From: Synechococcus sp. UW179A
GTDB taxonomy: Bacteria; Cyanobacteriota; Cyanobacteriia; PCC-6307; Cyanobiaceae
Assembly: GCF_900473965.1 (NCBI RefSeq)
Contig: NZ_UCNJ01000018.1
Location: forward strand, 1-64,000
DNA length: 64,000 nucleotides
Direction of reading: 5' to 3'
Below are positions 55,209 through 64,000 of the stretch, piece by piece (position 1 is the stretch's first letter; each line of letters begins with the position of its first letter). A model generated the notes under the pieces. That model did not search any database. It was not told where the DNA came from and worked only from the letters and a program-made list of their open reading frames with translations. The translations under genes were made by a program, and so were the position numbers.

Positions 55209-58200
55209 TTGCCAGCTTCCCGATCTCCTATCACGATCACGGGACTTCTGGCTGTGGCTGCAGTCCTAGGCAGTCCAGCGCGATCCGAAGGTATTGAAGA
55301 CCTGATCGACTTCGGAGTGATTCCACCCGCGCGGGTGGAATCATCCGTCGATACAGATGGCGATATTGAAGCGTTGACAACCGAGGCAAAGGCAGCGGCA
55401 GAGGCAGCCGAGGTTGAAGAGCCTGGTTCAGTCGTACAGCCTCCACCTGAATTACGCCTCAGGGCCGACCGCCAGACCTACGACGCCAGGCGTCAGCTTT
55501 TCGTAGCCGAAGGCAACGTGACTGCTGTGCTCAATGGAGGAGAGCTGCAAGCGGATCGCTTGGAGTTCGACACGAATTTCAACAGCCTGTTCGCTCGCGG
55601 CAGTGTTCGTTACCGCAAGGGTGCTCAGTATTTTCAGGCCAGCAGCCTGCGATTCAGCTTGATCCAGGGCAGCGGTTCGATGGAGGACGTCTATGGCGTT
55701 CTCGATCTGGATACCGCTGCTGTTGAGTTCAACCCAATGGCAAGCAACCCAAAAGCCCCGCCTGCCAACGCTCCGCCATCAGGTCAAGTCCCTGCAGAGG
55801 ATCCAGGCCAAACCAGGCTGCTGCCTGTCATTGAAAGCACTGGCCTGGGATTCCCATCAGCCATCGACATTGAGCTGGAATCATCCACTGCCAATCGCGT
55901 TAGCCCTCAGGGAGATGATGAGAGCTTCTGGACCGTTGAGCAGCCGCTCCCCAGCGAAGAATGGCTGGTTCCGATGCCCAGTGGTCCAGAAAGAGAGGCC
56001 GACGAGGGAATGGCTTGCCCGCCAGCCATCCCACCGATTCCCAACTGGCACCCCCACCCCTGGGCTGTAACAGCCTGGGGCGGACAAATGATTGATTCCA
56101 ACTTCGGCGATACATTCCTGTTCAACGGTCGGATGCGTCCTGAGTATCTGCTTGGCGTCAGCATGCAGAAGCGCATCTGGCGAGCAGGTCCGCTGCAACT
56201 GGAGCTAGAGGCTGATCTGTTTGCCCACCAGGCCTATGAACAGCAAGGGGGCCCGTTCAATCAGACCATTCCCAACGCGAATACCCCGGCCCAGACCTTC
56301 GGCGAGGGCATCCTCGGCATTGGTGCTCGCCTGTGGGTGCAACCCTGGCTCAGCTTCGGCTTCGTCGAAGGCATCAGCTACAACTCTGCGGTCAGCAATT
56401 ACGAGCGCACTTACCGCGAGAATTACGCCAATCTGCTCAACTACCTCGCTTTCGAACTGGAAGCAGCTGTGTCTCCGGAGCTTTCCATGGTGGGACGGAT
56501 CCACCACCGCTCCGGAGCCTTCGGGACTTTCAGCGGCGTGAAGGAAGGCAGCAACGCTTACTTGATCGGCCTGCGCTACCGCTGGGGGCAGGATGAACCT
56601 GAGCCACTGGCTCCCGAAGCCCCCCCACCGCTGGGTTGCCCTGATTCCGAGCGCGCAGCAAGAGCCCAATCAGAAAGCCTGAGCGCACAACTCGAAAACA
56701 TCACCCTAGGGAATCCTTTGCGTGAAGCAGAGGCCAACTCTGCCGCTGCAGATGTGGCACAACTTTCTGCGAAGCCTGAAAACTCGAATCTCTCGCTAAA
56801 GGAACAAGAGAAGCTTCGCAGCGCGGCCATCGCTGCTATCGACCAACGGATCAGCAGTATCCAGCTGCAGCAGCGGTTGGTGATCGAACGAAACGAGGGC
56901 GTCAGTGACAACGTGCGCAACAGCGAAGTGCTGTCCGCCAATCGCTACGGCGGAGTGAAACCTTCGCAGCTCAAAACTCGCGGAAAGTCGAAGTTACTCA
57001 CGGGAGAAATTAGTCGCTGGCGAATTCAGGCAGCCCAGGTGCGCCTCACCCCCGAGGGATGGACAGCCAACCGAATGAGCTTCACCAATGACCCCTATAC
57101 ACCGGCTCAGACCCGTATCGATGCTGAGGATGTGGTGGCCACGGAAGAGGAAAACGGAGACATCTTGATCAAGAGCCAACGCAACCGCCTGATTGTTGAA
57201 GAACGGCTCCCCATTCCTGTCTCCAGAACACAGAGAATTCAGAAAGAAGAGGAGGTTGTGAACCGGTGGGTACTGGGCATCGACAACGAAGATCGCAGTG
57301 GTTTCTTCATTGGCCGTGAGCTTCAGTCCATCGAACTGACAGACAACATCAGCCTCGATCTGCAACCTCAGTTCCTGGCTCAGCGAGCCATTGACGGAAA
57401 AAACAACAGCTACGTCGCTCCAGGGACATCCATCGACAGCTCCAAGGTCACACAGGACAACACCATCGGTGACCTGTTTGGCCTGGAGGCCGAACTCAGG
57501 GCTGAAGTACTGGGCTGGGACGCCACAGCAGAAGCGGATATCAGCACGTTGAATCCAAGCAATTTCATGAACGGCAGCCGTTTCTGGGGGGACATCAATC
57601 GCTTCATCAAGCTGCCCTTGCTTGGCGAAGTGGAGACCCGCTTGTTCGGCGCCTATCGATACCGAACCTGGAACGGCTCACTTGGTGAGACCGACGTCTA
57701 CAGCGCCTACGGCGCCTTCGCGGAGCAGAAGGGCGACTGGACATGGGGCAAGCTCTCCAATAACTACATCTGGCGTTTTGGCCTCGGCAATTACCAAGCG
57801 GAGAGCTTCACGAGCACCAACCTCATCGATACCACTCGCGCCAATTTCTATGGGTCGCTGAACAGCAGCTATCCACTCTGGCGCGGCAAACCTGCTGCGC
57901 TCACCCCAGAAGCGGCTTATCGCTACTCACCAGTAGCCATCGTGCCCGGTCTCACACTGCGCACCAATATCAACACTTCTCTTGCTGCTTTCGGTAATGG
58001 GAAGAATCAGAGCACGCTCAGCCTTACCGGCGGACCAACGCTCACGCTGGGCACATTCAGCAAGCCTTTTCTTGACTACACCCAACTGTCCATCGCCGGT
58101 GGCGGCACCCTTAAAAACGGAGACAGTCCGTTTGAATTTGACCAAGCGGTAGACCTCGCAACTCTCGGCATCGGCATCACTCAGCAGATTGCTGGGCCGC

Positions 58201-58451
58201 TGCTTCTGAATGCCGGAGTCGGCGTGAACATTGATCCCAATTCCCCCTTCTACGGCAGTGTGATCAATTCCAACATTGAGCTGCGCTGGCAGCGGCGCAG
58301 TTATGACCTTGGTTTTTACTTCAACCCCTATGAAGGCATCGGCGGGTTCCGCTTCCGTCTGAATGACTTCAACTTCACAGGGACCGGCCTGCCCTTCATC
58401 CCTTACACACCACGCAATCTGCCTAACGAACTTGAAAGGCGACCATTCTGA
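55209..58451 (+). CDS. LptD-like outer membrane protein with OstA/LptA domain and DUF3769
   Basis: 1080 residues from TTG 55209. The signal peptide is ITITGLLAVAAVLGSPARS. Residues about 80-165 form an OstA/LptA-like jellyroll (RADRQTYDARRQLFVAEGNV, LQADRLEFDTNFNSLFARGS). A low-complexity Pro-rich linker follows, with a helical segment near 490-560. The C-terminal half (about 590-1080) is the cyanobacterial DUF3769 beta-barrel, ending YDLGFYFNPYEGIGGFRF and RRPF. By analogy it inserts lipopolysaccharide into the outer membrane. The start is the best in-frame option with a signal peptide. Confidence 0.85.
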   Translation: MPASRSPITITGLLAVAAVLGSPARSEGIEDLIDFGVIPPARVESSVDTDGDIEALTTEAKAAAEAAEVEEPGSVVQPPPELRLRADRQTYDARRQLFVAEGNVTAVLNGGELQADRLEFDTNFNSLFARGSVRYRKGAQYFQASSLRFSLIQGSGSMEDVYGVLDLDTAAVEFNPMASNPKAPPANAPPSGQVPAEDPGQTRLLPVIESTGLGFPSAIDIELESSTANRVSPQGDDESFWTVEQPLPSEEWLVPMPSGPEREADEGMACPPAIPPIPNWHPHPWAVTAWGGQMIDSNFGDTFLFNGRMRPEYLLGVSMQKRIWRAGPLQLELEADLFAHQAYEQQGGPFNQTIPNANTPAQTFGEGILGIGARLWVQPWLSFGFVEGISYNSAVSNYERTYRENYANLLNYLAFELEAAVSPELSMVGRIHHRSGAFGTFSGVKEGSNAYLIGLRYRWGQDEPEPLAPEAPPPLGCPDSERAARAQSESLSAQLENITLGNPLREAEANSAAADVAQLSAKPENSNLSLKEQEKLRSAAIAAIDQRISSIQLQQRLVIERNEGVSDNVRNSEVLSANRYGGVKPSQLKTRGKSKLLTGEISRWRIQAAQVRLTPEGWTANRMSFTNDPYTPAQTRIDAEDVVATEEENGDILIKSQRNRLIVEERLPIPVSRTQRIQKEEEVVNRWVLGIDNEDRSGFFIGRELQSIELTDNISLDLQPQFLAQRAIDGKNNSYVAPGTSIDSSKVTQDNTIGDLFGLEAELRAEVLGWDATAEADISTLNPSNFMNGSRFWGDINRFIKLPLLGEVETRLFGAYRYRTWNGSLGETDVYSAYGAFAEQKGDWTWGKLSNNYIWRFGLGNYQAESFTSTNLIDTTRANFYGSLNSSYPLWRGKPAALTPEAAYRYSPVAIVPGLTLRTNINTSLAAFGNGKNQSTLSLTGGPTLTLGTFSKPFLDYTQLSIAGGGTLKNGDSPFEFDQAVDLATLGIGITQQIAGPLLLNAGVGVNIDPNSPFYGSVINSNIELRWQRRSYDLGFYFNPYEGIGGFRFRLNDFNFTGTGLPFIPYTPRNLPNELERRPF

Positions 58452-58463
58452 GCAGAACCCGCT

Positions 58464-58934
58464 TTAGTTCGGTCCACCCCCATAAATCAGATGGCTGCCG
58501 GTTAGGTCTGCGCCTGCAAAACGCATTCCATCGGTGAGTACATCCGGCGCATAGGCATTGATCACCACAGCTCCACGGAGATCAGCACGGCGTAGATCAG
58601 TTCCCGAGAGATCCGCATTACTGAGTTGCGCTCCCTGCAGATCGGCACCATCGAGACGGGCTCCACTCAGGTCAGCACCCTCAAGGTTGGCTTCACGCAG
58701 ATCGGCGTTGCGGAGGTCGGCATCACGAAGGTCAGCGCCGATCAGGTGGGCACCCTGCAAACGAGCCGAGCGCAGATCACAGCCGAAACAGGCCCCACTA
58801 TTCAGCAATCGCTCCCTGGCAGATCCATGAGGCTGCACAAGCAATGACTGAACAGGTTGAGCCTTCGCAACGACGGGGGTCAGTGCGCTGACCAGAAGGA
58901 CAGCAGCTAGCGGAACAGGTCGGAACTGATTCAT
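58464..58934 (-). CDS. exported pentapeptide-repeat protein
   Basis: 156 residues. The signal peptide is VPLAAVLLVSALTPVVAKAQ. From about residue 55 there are about 15 A(D/N)Lxx pentapeptide units (LIGADLRDADLRNADLREAN...), forming a right-handed quadrilateral helix in the periplasm or thylakoid lumen. A preceding GACFGCDL Cys pair may form a disulfide. Role unknown; similar lumenal proteins exist in cyanobacteria and plastids. Confidence 0.85.
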   Translation of the reverse strand: MNQFRPVPLAAVLLVSALTPVVAKAQPVQSLLVQPHGSARERLLNSGACFGCDLRSARLQGAHLIGADLRDADLRNADLREANLEGADLSGARLDGADLQGAQLSNADLSGTDLRRADLRGAVVINAYAPDVLTDGMRFAGADLTGSHLIYGGGPN

Positions 58935-59014
58935 GGCAGCAGTGCCTCTGTCTCAGTCTTAGACAATCTGGTCGCTGTTTGCCGTGGGCCGTTTATGTGA
59001 ATAGCCCGCCAAAC

Positions 59015-59662
59015 TCAGAAACCGTGCAAATAGGGCAGTGCCGCCATCGTGCGGGTCAGCTCCGCATCTCTCGCCACGAGCTGCCCTGTGGCATCCCACT
59101 GGCCGGTGCGAAGCATGTCCAGAGCACCTGAAGCCAGAGAAATGGTCTGAGACGTTGATCCATCACTGAAGGTGAGCGCCTGAAGATCGAGCGTCCATTC
59201 AGCAGAGGGATCCGCCGCTACAGCATCCTGAAGAGCCTGGATCTGATCAACTGTGCCCGTGGCACAAGGAATTCCCAGGGCGAGGCAATTGCCATGAAAG
59301 ATCTCGGCATAACTAACGCCCAGAACGGCACGGATTCCCCAGCGCATCAGTGCCTGCGGCGCATGTTCACGACTTGAACCACAGCCGAAATTGTCATTAA
59401 CGACCAGGATCGATGCCCCCTGATGATCCGCCTGGTCAAACGGGTGTGCACCCGCCAATTCCTTGCGGTCATCGGCAAAGGCCTGTTCCCCCAGAGCTTC
59501 AAAGCTCACACATTTGAGAAACCTTGCTGGAATGATCCGGTCGGTATCGATGTCATCACCCCGCAGCACCAGTCCACGCCCCGACACACGGTCGATCGGG
59601 CCCTGAGGGAACGCGATGGTCTCAGTCATCACAGAACAATCAGTGTGGGGATAAGTGGTCAA
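59015..59662 (-). CDS. leuD: 3-isopropylmalate dehydratase small subunit
   Basis: 215 residues. The leuD swivelling domain has GDDIDTDRIIPARFLK and the FGCGSSREHAPQAL motif, with GISYAEIF-like GVSYAEIFHGNCLALG. It pairs with LeuC in leucine synthesis. It follows leuC at 30 bases. ATG at 59629 (MTETIAF) is an alternative start that drops 11 residues. Confidence 0.93.
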   Translation of the reverse strand: MTTYPHTDCSVMTETIAFPQGPIDRVSGRGLVLRGDDIDTDRIIPARFLKCVSFEALGEQAFADDRKELAGAHPFDQADHQGASILVVNDNFGCGSSREHAPQALMRWGIRAVLGVSYAEIFHGNCLALGIPCATGTVDQIQALQDAVAADPSAEWTLDLQALTFSDGSTSQTISLASGALDMLRTGQWDATGQLVARDAELTRTMAALPYLHGF

Positions 59663-59692
59663 AAGCTGAATGGGACGGCATGCAGTGCGTTC

Positions 59693-61096
59693 TCAGCGCA
59701 ACTGACGCACATCGCTCACCCGTCCGGCGATGGCAGCTGCTGCAACCATGGCCGGACTCATCAACAACGTCCGCCCACTGGCGGAACCCTGACGTCCCTT
59801 GAAATTGCGGTTGCTTGAACTCGCACTGATCTGGCTGCCTTCAAGACGGTCAGGGTTCATGGCTAGACACATCGAACAGCCAGGCTCACGCCACTCAAAA
59901 CCTGCGTCGCGAAACACCTGATCAAGTCCTTCTTTGATCGCGGCACGAGCCACCTGTTCCGAACCTGGCACCACAAAAGCCTTGATGCCGTCGGCAACAT
60001 GCCGACCACGAGCTACAGCAGCGGCGGCCTGAAGATCACTGAGGCGACCATTGGTACAACTGCCGATGAAACAGACATCAACAGGCACTCCTTCAATGGG
60101 CTGACCAGGAGCCAGATCCATGTAGCGATAGGCCTCTTCGGCAATCGGACGGTCGGCCGGGTCAAGCTGCTCGGAAATCGGTACGCGCTCATCGACCCCG
60201 ATGCCCTGTCCAGGTGTGATGCCCCAGGTCACCGTGGGAGCGATAGCAGCAGCATCGAAGCGAATTTCATCATCGAAACTCGCATCATCATTGGACGCAA
60301 GTGAAAGCCACCAGGCGACAGCACGGTCCCAACTCTCCGGGGCTGGAGCCTCGGCGCGACCCTTCAGATAATCAAAGGTGATCTGATCTGGATTGACATA
60401 CCCGCAGCGTGCACCTCCCTCAATTGCCATGTTGCAGAGAGTCATCCGCTCTTCCATCGACAAAACCTCAATCGCAGGCCCTGCGAATTCATAGGCGTAA
60501 CCAACACCAGCCTTCACACCCAGGGTGCGAATCACATGCAGGATCAGGTCCTTGGCGAAAACTCCATCACTGAGGCGGTTCTCCACCCAAATGCGACGCA
60601 CCTTGAGCTTGCTCATGGCAAGGCTCTGACTGGCGAGCACATCGCGCACCTGGCTCGTGCCGATACCGAAGGCAATCGCGCCAAAAGCTCCATGAGTGGA
60701 GGTATGGGAATCACCGCAGGCAACCGTCATGCCCGGCTGGGTGAGACCTAATTCAGGTGCAATCACATGCACGATTCCCTGACGACCGCTCCCAAGCCCA
60801 TTCAGGGTGATGCCATGACGCGCGCAATTACGCTCAAGGGTGCTGAGCATCTCCTCAGCCAGCGGATCAGAAAACGGTCGCTCCTGGCTGATGGTCGGAA
60901 CGATGTGATCCACAGTGGCCACTGTGCGCTCAGGGCAGCGCACTGCAAGGCCCTTGTCATCCAGAGCGGCAAAGGCCTGAGGACTGGTGACCTCGTGAAT
61001 CAGATGCAGACCGATGAACAGCTGTGTAGCACCTCCAGGAAGATCCGCGACGCAATGCAGATCCCAAACCTTGTCGTAGAGGGTTCCGCTGCTCAT
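59693..61096 (-). CDS. leuC: 3-isopropylmalate dehydratase large subunit
   Basis: 467 residues. Substrate and cluster motifs: [34 protein letters not shown] and [11 protein letters not shown] supply the three cysteines for the 4Fe-4S cluster. It isomerises 2- to 3-isopropylmalate with LeuD. The leuC-leuD pair is complete. Confidence 0.96.
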   Translation of the reverse strand: MSSGTLYDKVWDLHCVADLPGGATQLFIGLHLIHEVTSPQAFAALDDKGLAVRCPERTVATVDHIVPTISQERPFSDPLAEEMLSTLERNCARHGITLNGLGSGRQGIVHVIAPELGLTQPGMTVACGDSHTSTHGAFGAIAFGIGTSQVRDVLASQSLAMSKLKVRRIWVENRLSDGVFAKDLILHVIRTLGVKAGVGYAYEFAGPAIEVLSMEERMTLCNMAIEGGARCGYVNPDQITFDYLKGRAEAPAPESWDRAVAWWLSLASNDDASFDDEIRFDAAAIAPTVTWGITPGQGIGVDERVPISEQLDPADRPIAEEAYRYMDLAPGQPIEGVPVDVCFIGSCTNGRLSDLQAAAAVARGRHVADGIKAFVVPGSEQVARAAIKEGLDQVFRDAGFEWREPGCSMCLAMNPDRLEGSQISASSSNRNFKGRQGSASGRTLLMSPAMVAAAAIAGRVSDVRQLR

Positions 61097-61139
61097 TCGA
61101 TGCCAGCCGTCAACTGTTAACCCTAACGGCCGACATCCA

Positions 61140-62438
61140 TCACACCATCGGCATCAGACGCAACCGCAATCGATTGAGTGCCTCACCAACGCTCACGGTG
61201 CGGATCCAGTCCCGGCCACGACTTTCGCCCAAACGGATGGGCTGACTGGCACAACCATCGGGGCCGGCAACGGCGATGTAGACCAACCCGACTGGCTTCT
61301 CTGTTGAACCACCGCCGGGGCCGGCGACACCCGTGATTGCCATCGACCAGTCGCTCCCTGTGACACGTCGTGCACCCTCCGCCATAGCTTGAGCCACAGG
61401 ATCACTGACCGCTCCGAACTGCTCAAGCAGCTCGGCTGAAACACCGAGCAAATGCTGTTTCACAGCATTCGAGTAAGCGATCACTCCTCCCAGCAGAACA
61501 TCTGAGGATCCTGGGATCGCGGTGAGTTCAGCCCCCAGCCCACCGCCGGTGCAAGATTCGGCGACCGCAAGCGTTTGCTTCCGCTGGCGTAGCTGTTCGA
61601 GGACCACGCAAGCCAGCGACTGCTCATCACAGCCAAAACAGAGCTTGCCGGTGCGCTGTCGCAGCTCAGATTCTGTGGTGTCCAGCAGCCGCAAAGCCTC
61701 AACTTCGGCTGGGGCATGGGCCGTGATTCGCAGCTTGACCTCACCACCACCGGCATAGGGAGCCACCGTGGGATTGGTCTGATCAAGCAGATCATGCAGC
61801 TGCTCAGCCAAGGTGGACTCACCGATACCCCAGAACCGCATCAATCGACTGCTGAACACTCCTTTGGACAGCCCAGATTGTTGAAACCAGGGCACAGCAG
61901 TGTGCTGCCACATCGCCCGCATCTCGCTGGGCACCCCAGGGAACGTGAGCACCGTGAATCCTTGTATCGGGGACCAAATCATTCCTGGAGCCGTTCCAGT
62001 GGTGTTGGGAAGAAGAGCCGCACCGAGCGGCAATAAAGCCTGGCGGCGTGTCTCGGGTCCTGCCTCCCTGCCGCGACTGCGTGCTTTGGCGGTGATGTCG
62101 TCCCAGACCTCAGGGCGTTCTTCCAACGGTGTGGAGAATGCAGCTGCAATTGCTTCGGTGGTGAGGTCATCGGGCGTCGGACCCAGACCACCGGTGGTGA
62201 TCAGCACCCGTGAACGACGGGAGATGGCCTGCACCTCAGCGATCAAACGTTCACGGTTGTCCCCCACAACGGTTTGGCGGTAATGAGGCAACCCAAGAGT
62301 TGCCAATTGCTCTGCAAGCCAGCGTGCATTGCCGTTAAGAATGTTGCCGAGCAGCAGCTCGGTTCCGATGCACAGAATCTCCACCCCAGAGGGAGGTGGT
62401 GCTTCAGCCACGGGAATCCGAACAGCACGACTGGGCAC
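61140..62438 (-). CDS. cinA: CinA-like protein (NMN deamidase/ADP-ribose pyrophosphatase family)
   Basis: The GTG at 62438 gives about 432 residues; a longer start at 62483 is possible but overlaps more of the upstream gene. The N-terminal MoCF domain ([33 protein letters not shown]) is followed by the CinA deamidase domain with [20 protein letters not shown] and [20 protein letters not shown]. It hydrolyses NMN in the pyridine nucleotide cycle and, in some bacteria, is linked to competence. Confidence 0.9.
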   Translation of the reverse strand: MPSRAVRIPVAEAPPPSGVEILCIGTELLLGNILNGNARWLAEQLATLGLPHYRQTVVGDNRERLIAEVQAISRRSRVLITTGGLGPTPDDLTTEAIAAAFSTPLEERPEVWDDITAKARSRGREAGPETRRQALLPLGAALLPNTTGTAPGMIWSPIQGFTVLTFPGVPSEMRAMWQHTAVPWFQQSGLSKGVFSSRLMRFWGIGESTLAEQLHDLLDQTNPTVAPYAGGGEVKLRITAHAPAEVEALRLLDTTESELRQRTGKLCFGCDEQSLACVVLEQLRQRKQTLAVAESCTGGGLGAELTAIPGSSDVLLGGVIAYSNAVKQHLLGVSAELLEQFGAVSDPVAQAMAEGARRVTGSDWSMAITGVAGPGGGSTEKPVGLVYIAVAGPDGCASQPIRLGESRGRDWIRTVSVGEALNRLRLRLMPMV

Positions 62439-63549
62439 ACTTTTCTTGAGGTTCCTGCTCAGACTCCTCAAGCGCAATATCACTTTGGCGATGGCGCTGC
62501 ATCACCATCACGGTTCCCACCAGAATCGCTGTGGCCAAAGCCAGCCAAAGGAACCGCATCTCCACATTGGCCACCACCATGGCGATGGACGCCAACCACT
62601 GCGTGAACACGTAAATCAGTAGAACAGTTCTGCGATGACTGAATCCTGCACGTAGTAAACGGTGGTGAAGATGACGACGATCGGGATAAAAAGGTGAACG
62701 GCCGGAGCGCAAGCGCCCCATGATCACCGCTGACATGTCTGCCAGAGGAAGGGAAAGGATCAGCAGCGGCAAAAGCAAGCTGACCGTGGTGAGTCCCTTA
62801 GCAGGCCCAACGATGCTGATCGCCGCGAGGCTGAATCCCAGGAAATAGGAACCTCCATCGCCCATGAAGATACGGGCGGGGTTGAAGTTATGTCTGAGAA
62901 ATCCAAGACAACATCCAGCAAGAGATGCTGCCAAGAAAGCGGCTGCCACCTGATGCAGGGAAAAACTGACTGACACCAGACCGATCGCAGCGATCCCGGC
63001 GACGCCGGCAGCCAACCCGTCAAGCCCATCCAGCCAGTTGATCGCATTGGTGATGCCGACAAGCCAAATCACGGTGGCCAGAAGACTGATCACATCCGGC
63101 AGAATGACGGCTTCGGCGCTGCTGGAGAGCCAAGGGAGGTCAATCGCACCAATTTGAACTCCCTGTGACCAGACCACCACAGCCACTGCCACCTGACCAG
63201 CCAATCTCGGCCAGGGGGAGAGGGAGAAGAGATCATCAGCCAGGCCGATCACAAAAAAGCAAAGTGATCCCGCCAGGGTTGTCCAGATGAGTTGATCGCG
63301 TGCAGCGCTCAACAGGCCAAACCCGCCCAGTAACCACGTCAAGCCGAGCGCAAAACAAAACCCGAGCACCATCGCGACGCCGCCGAGACGGACCATCGGA
63401 ATACTGTGCTGCTTGCGATCGTCGGGGGTGTCGGTGAAGCCGTGCCTGAGTCCGAGTCTCCTCACCAAAGGCGCAATCGCTGTGGTGATCAACGTCGACG
63501 TGACGAAGATCCCGACAGCAACTGCGAGGGGAGAACTCGCGAGAGTCAA
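62404..63549 (-). CDS. undecaprenyl-phosphate glycosylphosphotransferase (WecA/MraY superfamily)
   Basis: 381 residues with about ten membrane helices. Motifs: [33 protein letters not shown] with the Mg-binding Asp pair, [33 protein letters not shown] and [13 protein letters not shown]. It probably transfers a sugar-1-phosphate, such as GlcNAc-1-P, to undecaprenyl phosphate to start polysaccharide synthesis. The TTG start at 63549 follows GGAG with a T-rich spacer. The C-terminal 45 residues are polar and Cys-rich. Confidence 0.88.
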   Translation of the reverse strand: MTLASSPLAVAVGIFVTSTLITTAIAPLVRRLGLRHGFTDTPDDRKQHSIPMVRLGGVAMVLGFCFALGLTWLLGGFGLLSAARDQLIWTTLAGSLCFFVIGLADDLFSLSPWPRLAGQVAVAVVVWSQGVQIGAIDLPWLSSSAEAVILPDVISLLATVIWLVGITNAINWLDGLDGLAAGVAGIAAIGLVSVSFSLHQVAAAFLAASLAGCCLGFLRHNFNPARIFMGDGGSYFLGFSLAAISIVGPAKGLTTVSLLLPLLILSLPLADMSAVIMGRLRSGRSPFYPDRRHLHHRLLRAGFSHRRTVLLIYVFTQWLASIAMVVANVEMRFLWLALATAILVGTVMVMQRHRQSDIALEESEQEPQEKCAQSCCSDSRG

Positions 63550-63639
63550 AAAAAACTCCGGAGGTGGCGACCCTAAAGAGGGAGAAACAAGATAATCCTA
63601 GGCAGACCTCTGTGCAGGATCCAGTGGACCTTGGTCCAG

Positions 63640-64000
63640 TCAGGCAAGCGCCGGCTCCGCGGCGGTGGCGTAGAGGGGAAAACGCCTGCAAAGGCTGGCA
63701 ACCCTCTCTAGGCAGCGACCCTGAATGGTGTCGTCTTCAGGATTGAGCAAGCGGTCAGCAATCACATCCGCCACTTCACGGAAGGCTGCAGCATCAAACC
63801 CACGCGTGGTGAGAGCAGCGGTGCCGAGACGCAGGCCGCTGGTCACAAAGGGAGATTCAGGGTCAAAGGGAACGGTGTTTTTGTTGGCCGTGATGTGAAC
63901 ATCACTCACGAGCAGATCTGCGACCTTTCCGGTCATGCCGATCCCCCTGAGATCGAGTAGCACCACATGGTTCTCGGTGCCACCGCTCACCACATCAATG
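63640..64000 (-). CDS. glyA: serine hydroxymethyltransferase, C-terminal part (cut by window end)
   Basis: A partial gene entering from the right edge. The visible 120 residues are the small C-terminal domain: [36 protein letters not shown] with [14 protein letters not shown], then [11 protein letters not shown]. It interconverts serine and glycine with tetrahydrofolate. The PLP lysine is outside the window. Confidence 0.95.
   Translation of the reverse strand, partial: IDVVSGGTENHVVLLDLRGIGMTGKVADLLVSDVHITANKNTVPFDPESPFVTSGLRLGTAALTTRGFDAAAFREVADVIADRLLNPEDDTIQGRCLERVASLCRRFPLYATAAEPALA

Noticed and set aside
58560-58800. Tandem repeats at 58.6 kb as a non-coding repeat element
   Set aside because: They are the DNA trace of pentapeptide repeats in a secreted protein.

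Overview
The window reads as the chromosome of a marine picocyanobacterium, most likely a marine Synechococcus. Supporting this are photosystem II genes (psbO, psbH, psbN, psbI), ntcA, a cyanobacterial beta-carotene hydroxylase, ictB, thyX, a DUF3769/LptD-like outer-membrane protein, many small cyanobacteria-only proteins, tight gene packing, and a Nif11-leader (prochlorosin-like) precursor peptide. The species cannot be fixed from sequence alone.

Layout. 1-2.4 kb: a GH39-like glycosidase with a cadherin-like tail, between two look-alike terminators. 2.5-4.1 kb: a permease with three YHS metal-binding domains. 4.05-8.6 kb: a glycine betaine locus, with an ABC importer (ProV, ProW, ProX-like) on the minus strand and two betaine-synthesis methyltransferases on the plus strand. 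Three of the five genes are broken: the binding protein by a frameshift in a six-G run, glycine/sarcosine methyltransferase by two deletions, and sarcosine/dimethylglycine methyltransferase by one in-frame stop. 8.6-22.1 kb: housekeeping genes (aroC, a KDPG-type aldolase, ftsH, sat, psbO, coaBC, tRNA-Ala, type II NADH dehydrogenase, pyrB, mpg). 22.1-26 kb: an AT-richer accessory island holding a RiPP precursor, a transposase remnant, an Old Yellow Enzyme reductase and long gene-poor stretches. It is closed on its right side by a degenerate second copy of mpg, so the island sits between two mpg copies. 26-28 kb: a TPR-sulfotransferase fusion with near-identical repeats. 28-64 kb: ordinary core genome (queuosine-precursor transporter, gatC, crtR, tRNA-Leu, ileS, trmB, ictB, glmM, slt, txlA, thyX, dcd, cobO-like, rph, ntcA, pth, tatA, psbH, psbN, GH38 mannosidase, psbI, lptD-like, leuDC, cinA, wecA-like and the C-terminal part of glyA).

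Functional links. Translationally coupled sets include proV-proW-proX (ATGA-type overlaps), the FIST gene-trmB-ictB-sugar kinase run, the creatininase-like gene with gatC, DUF3084 with a RuvC-fold protein, and pth with DUF3146. A good NtcA-class promoter lies upstream of ntcA. Several genes too short for ordinary gene finding were read directly: psbN, psbI, a PCP_red-domain protein and two small membrane proteins.

The main novelty candidates are the decaying betaine locus and the mpg-bounded island with its orphan Nif11-leader precursor and overlapping 3' hairpins.
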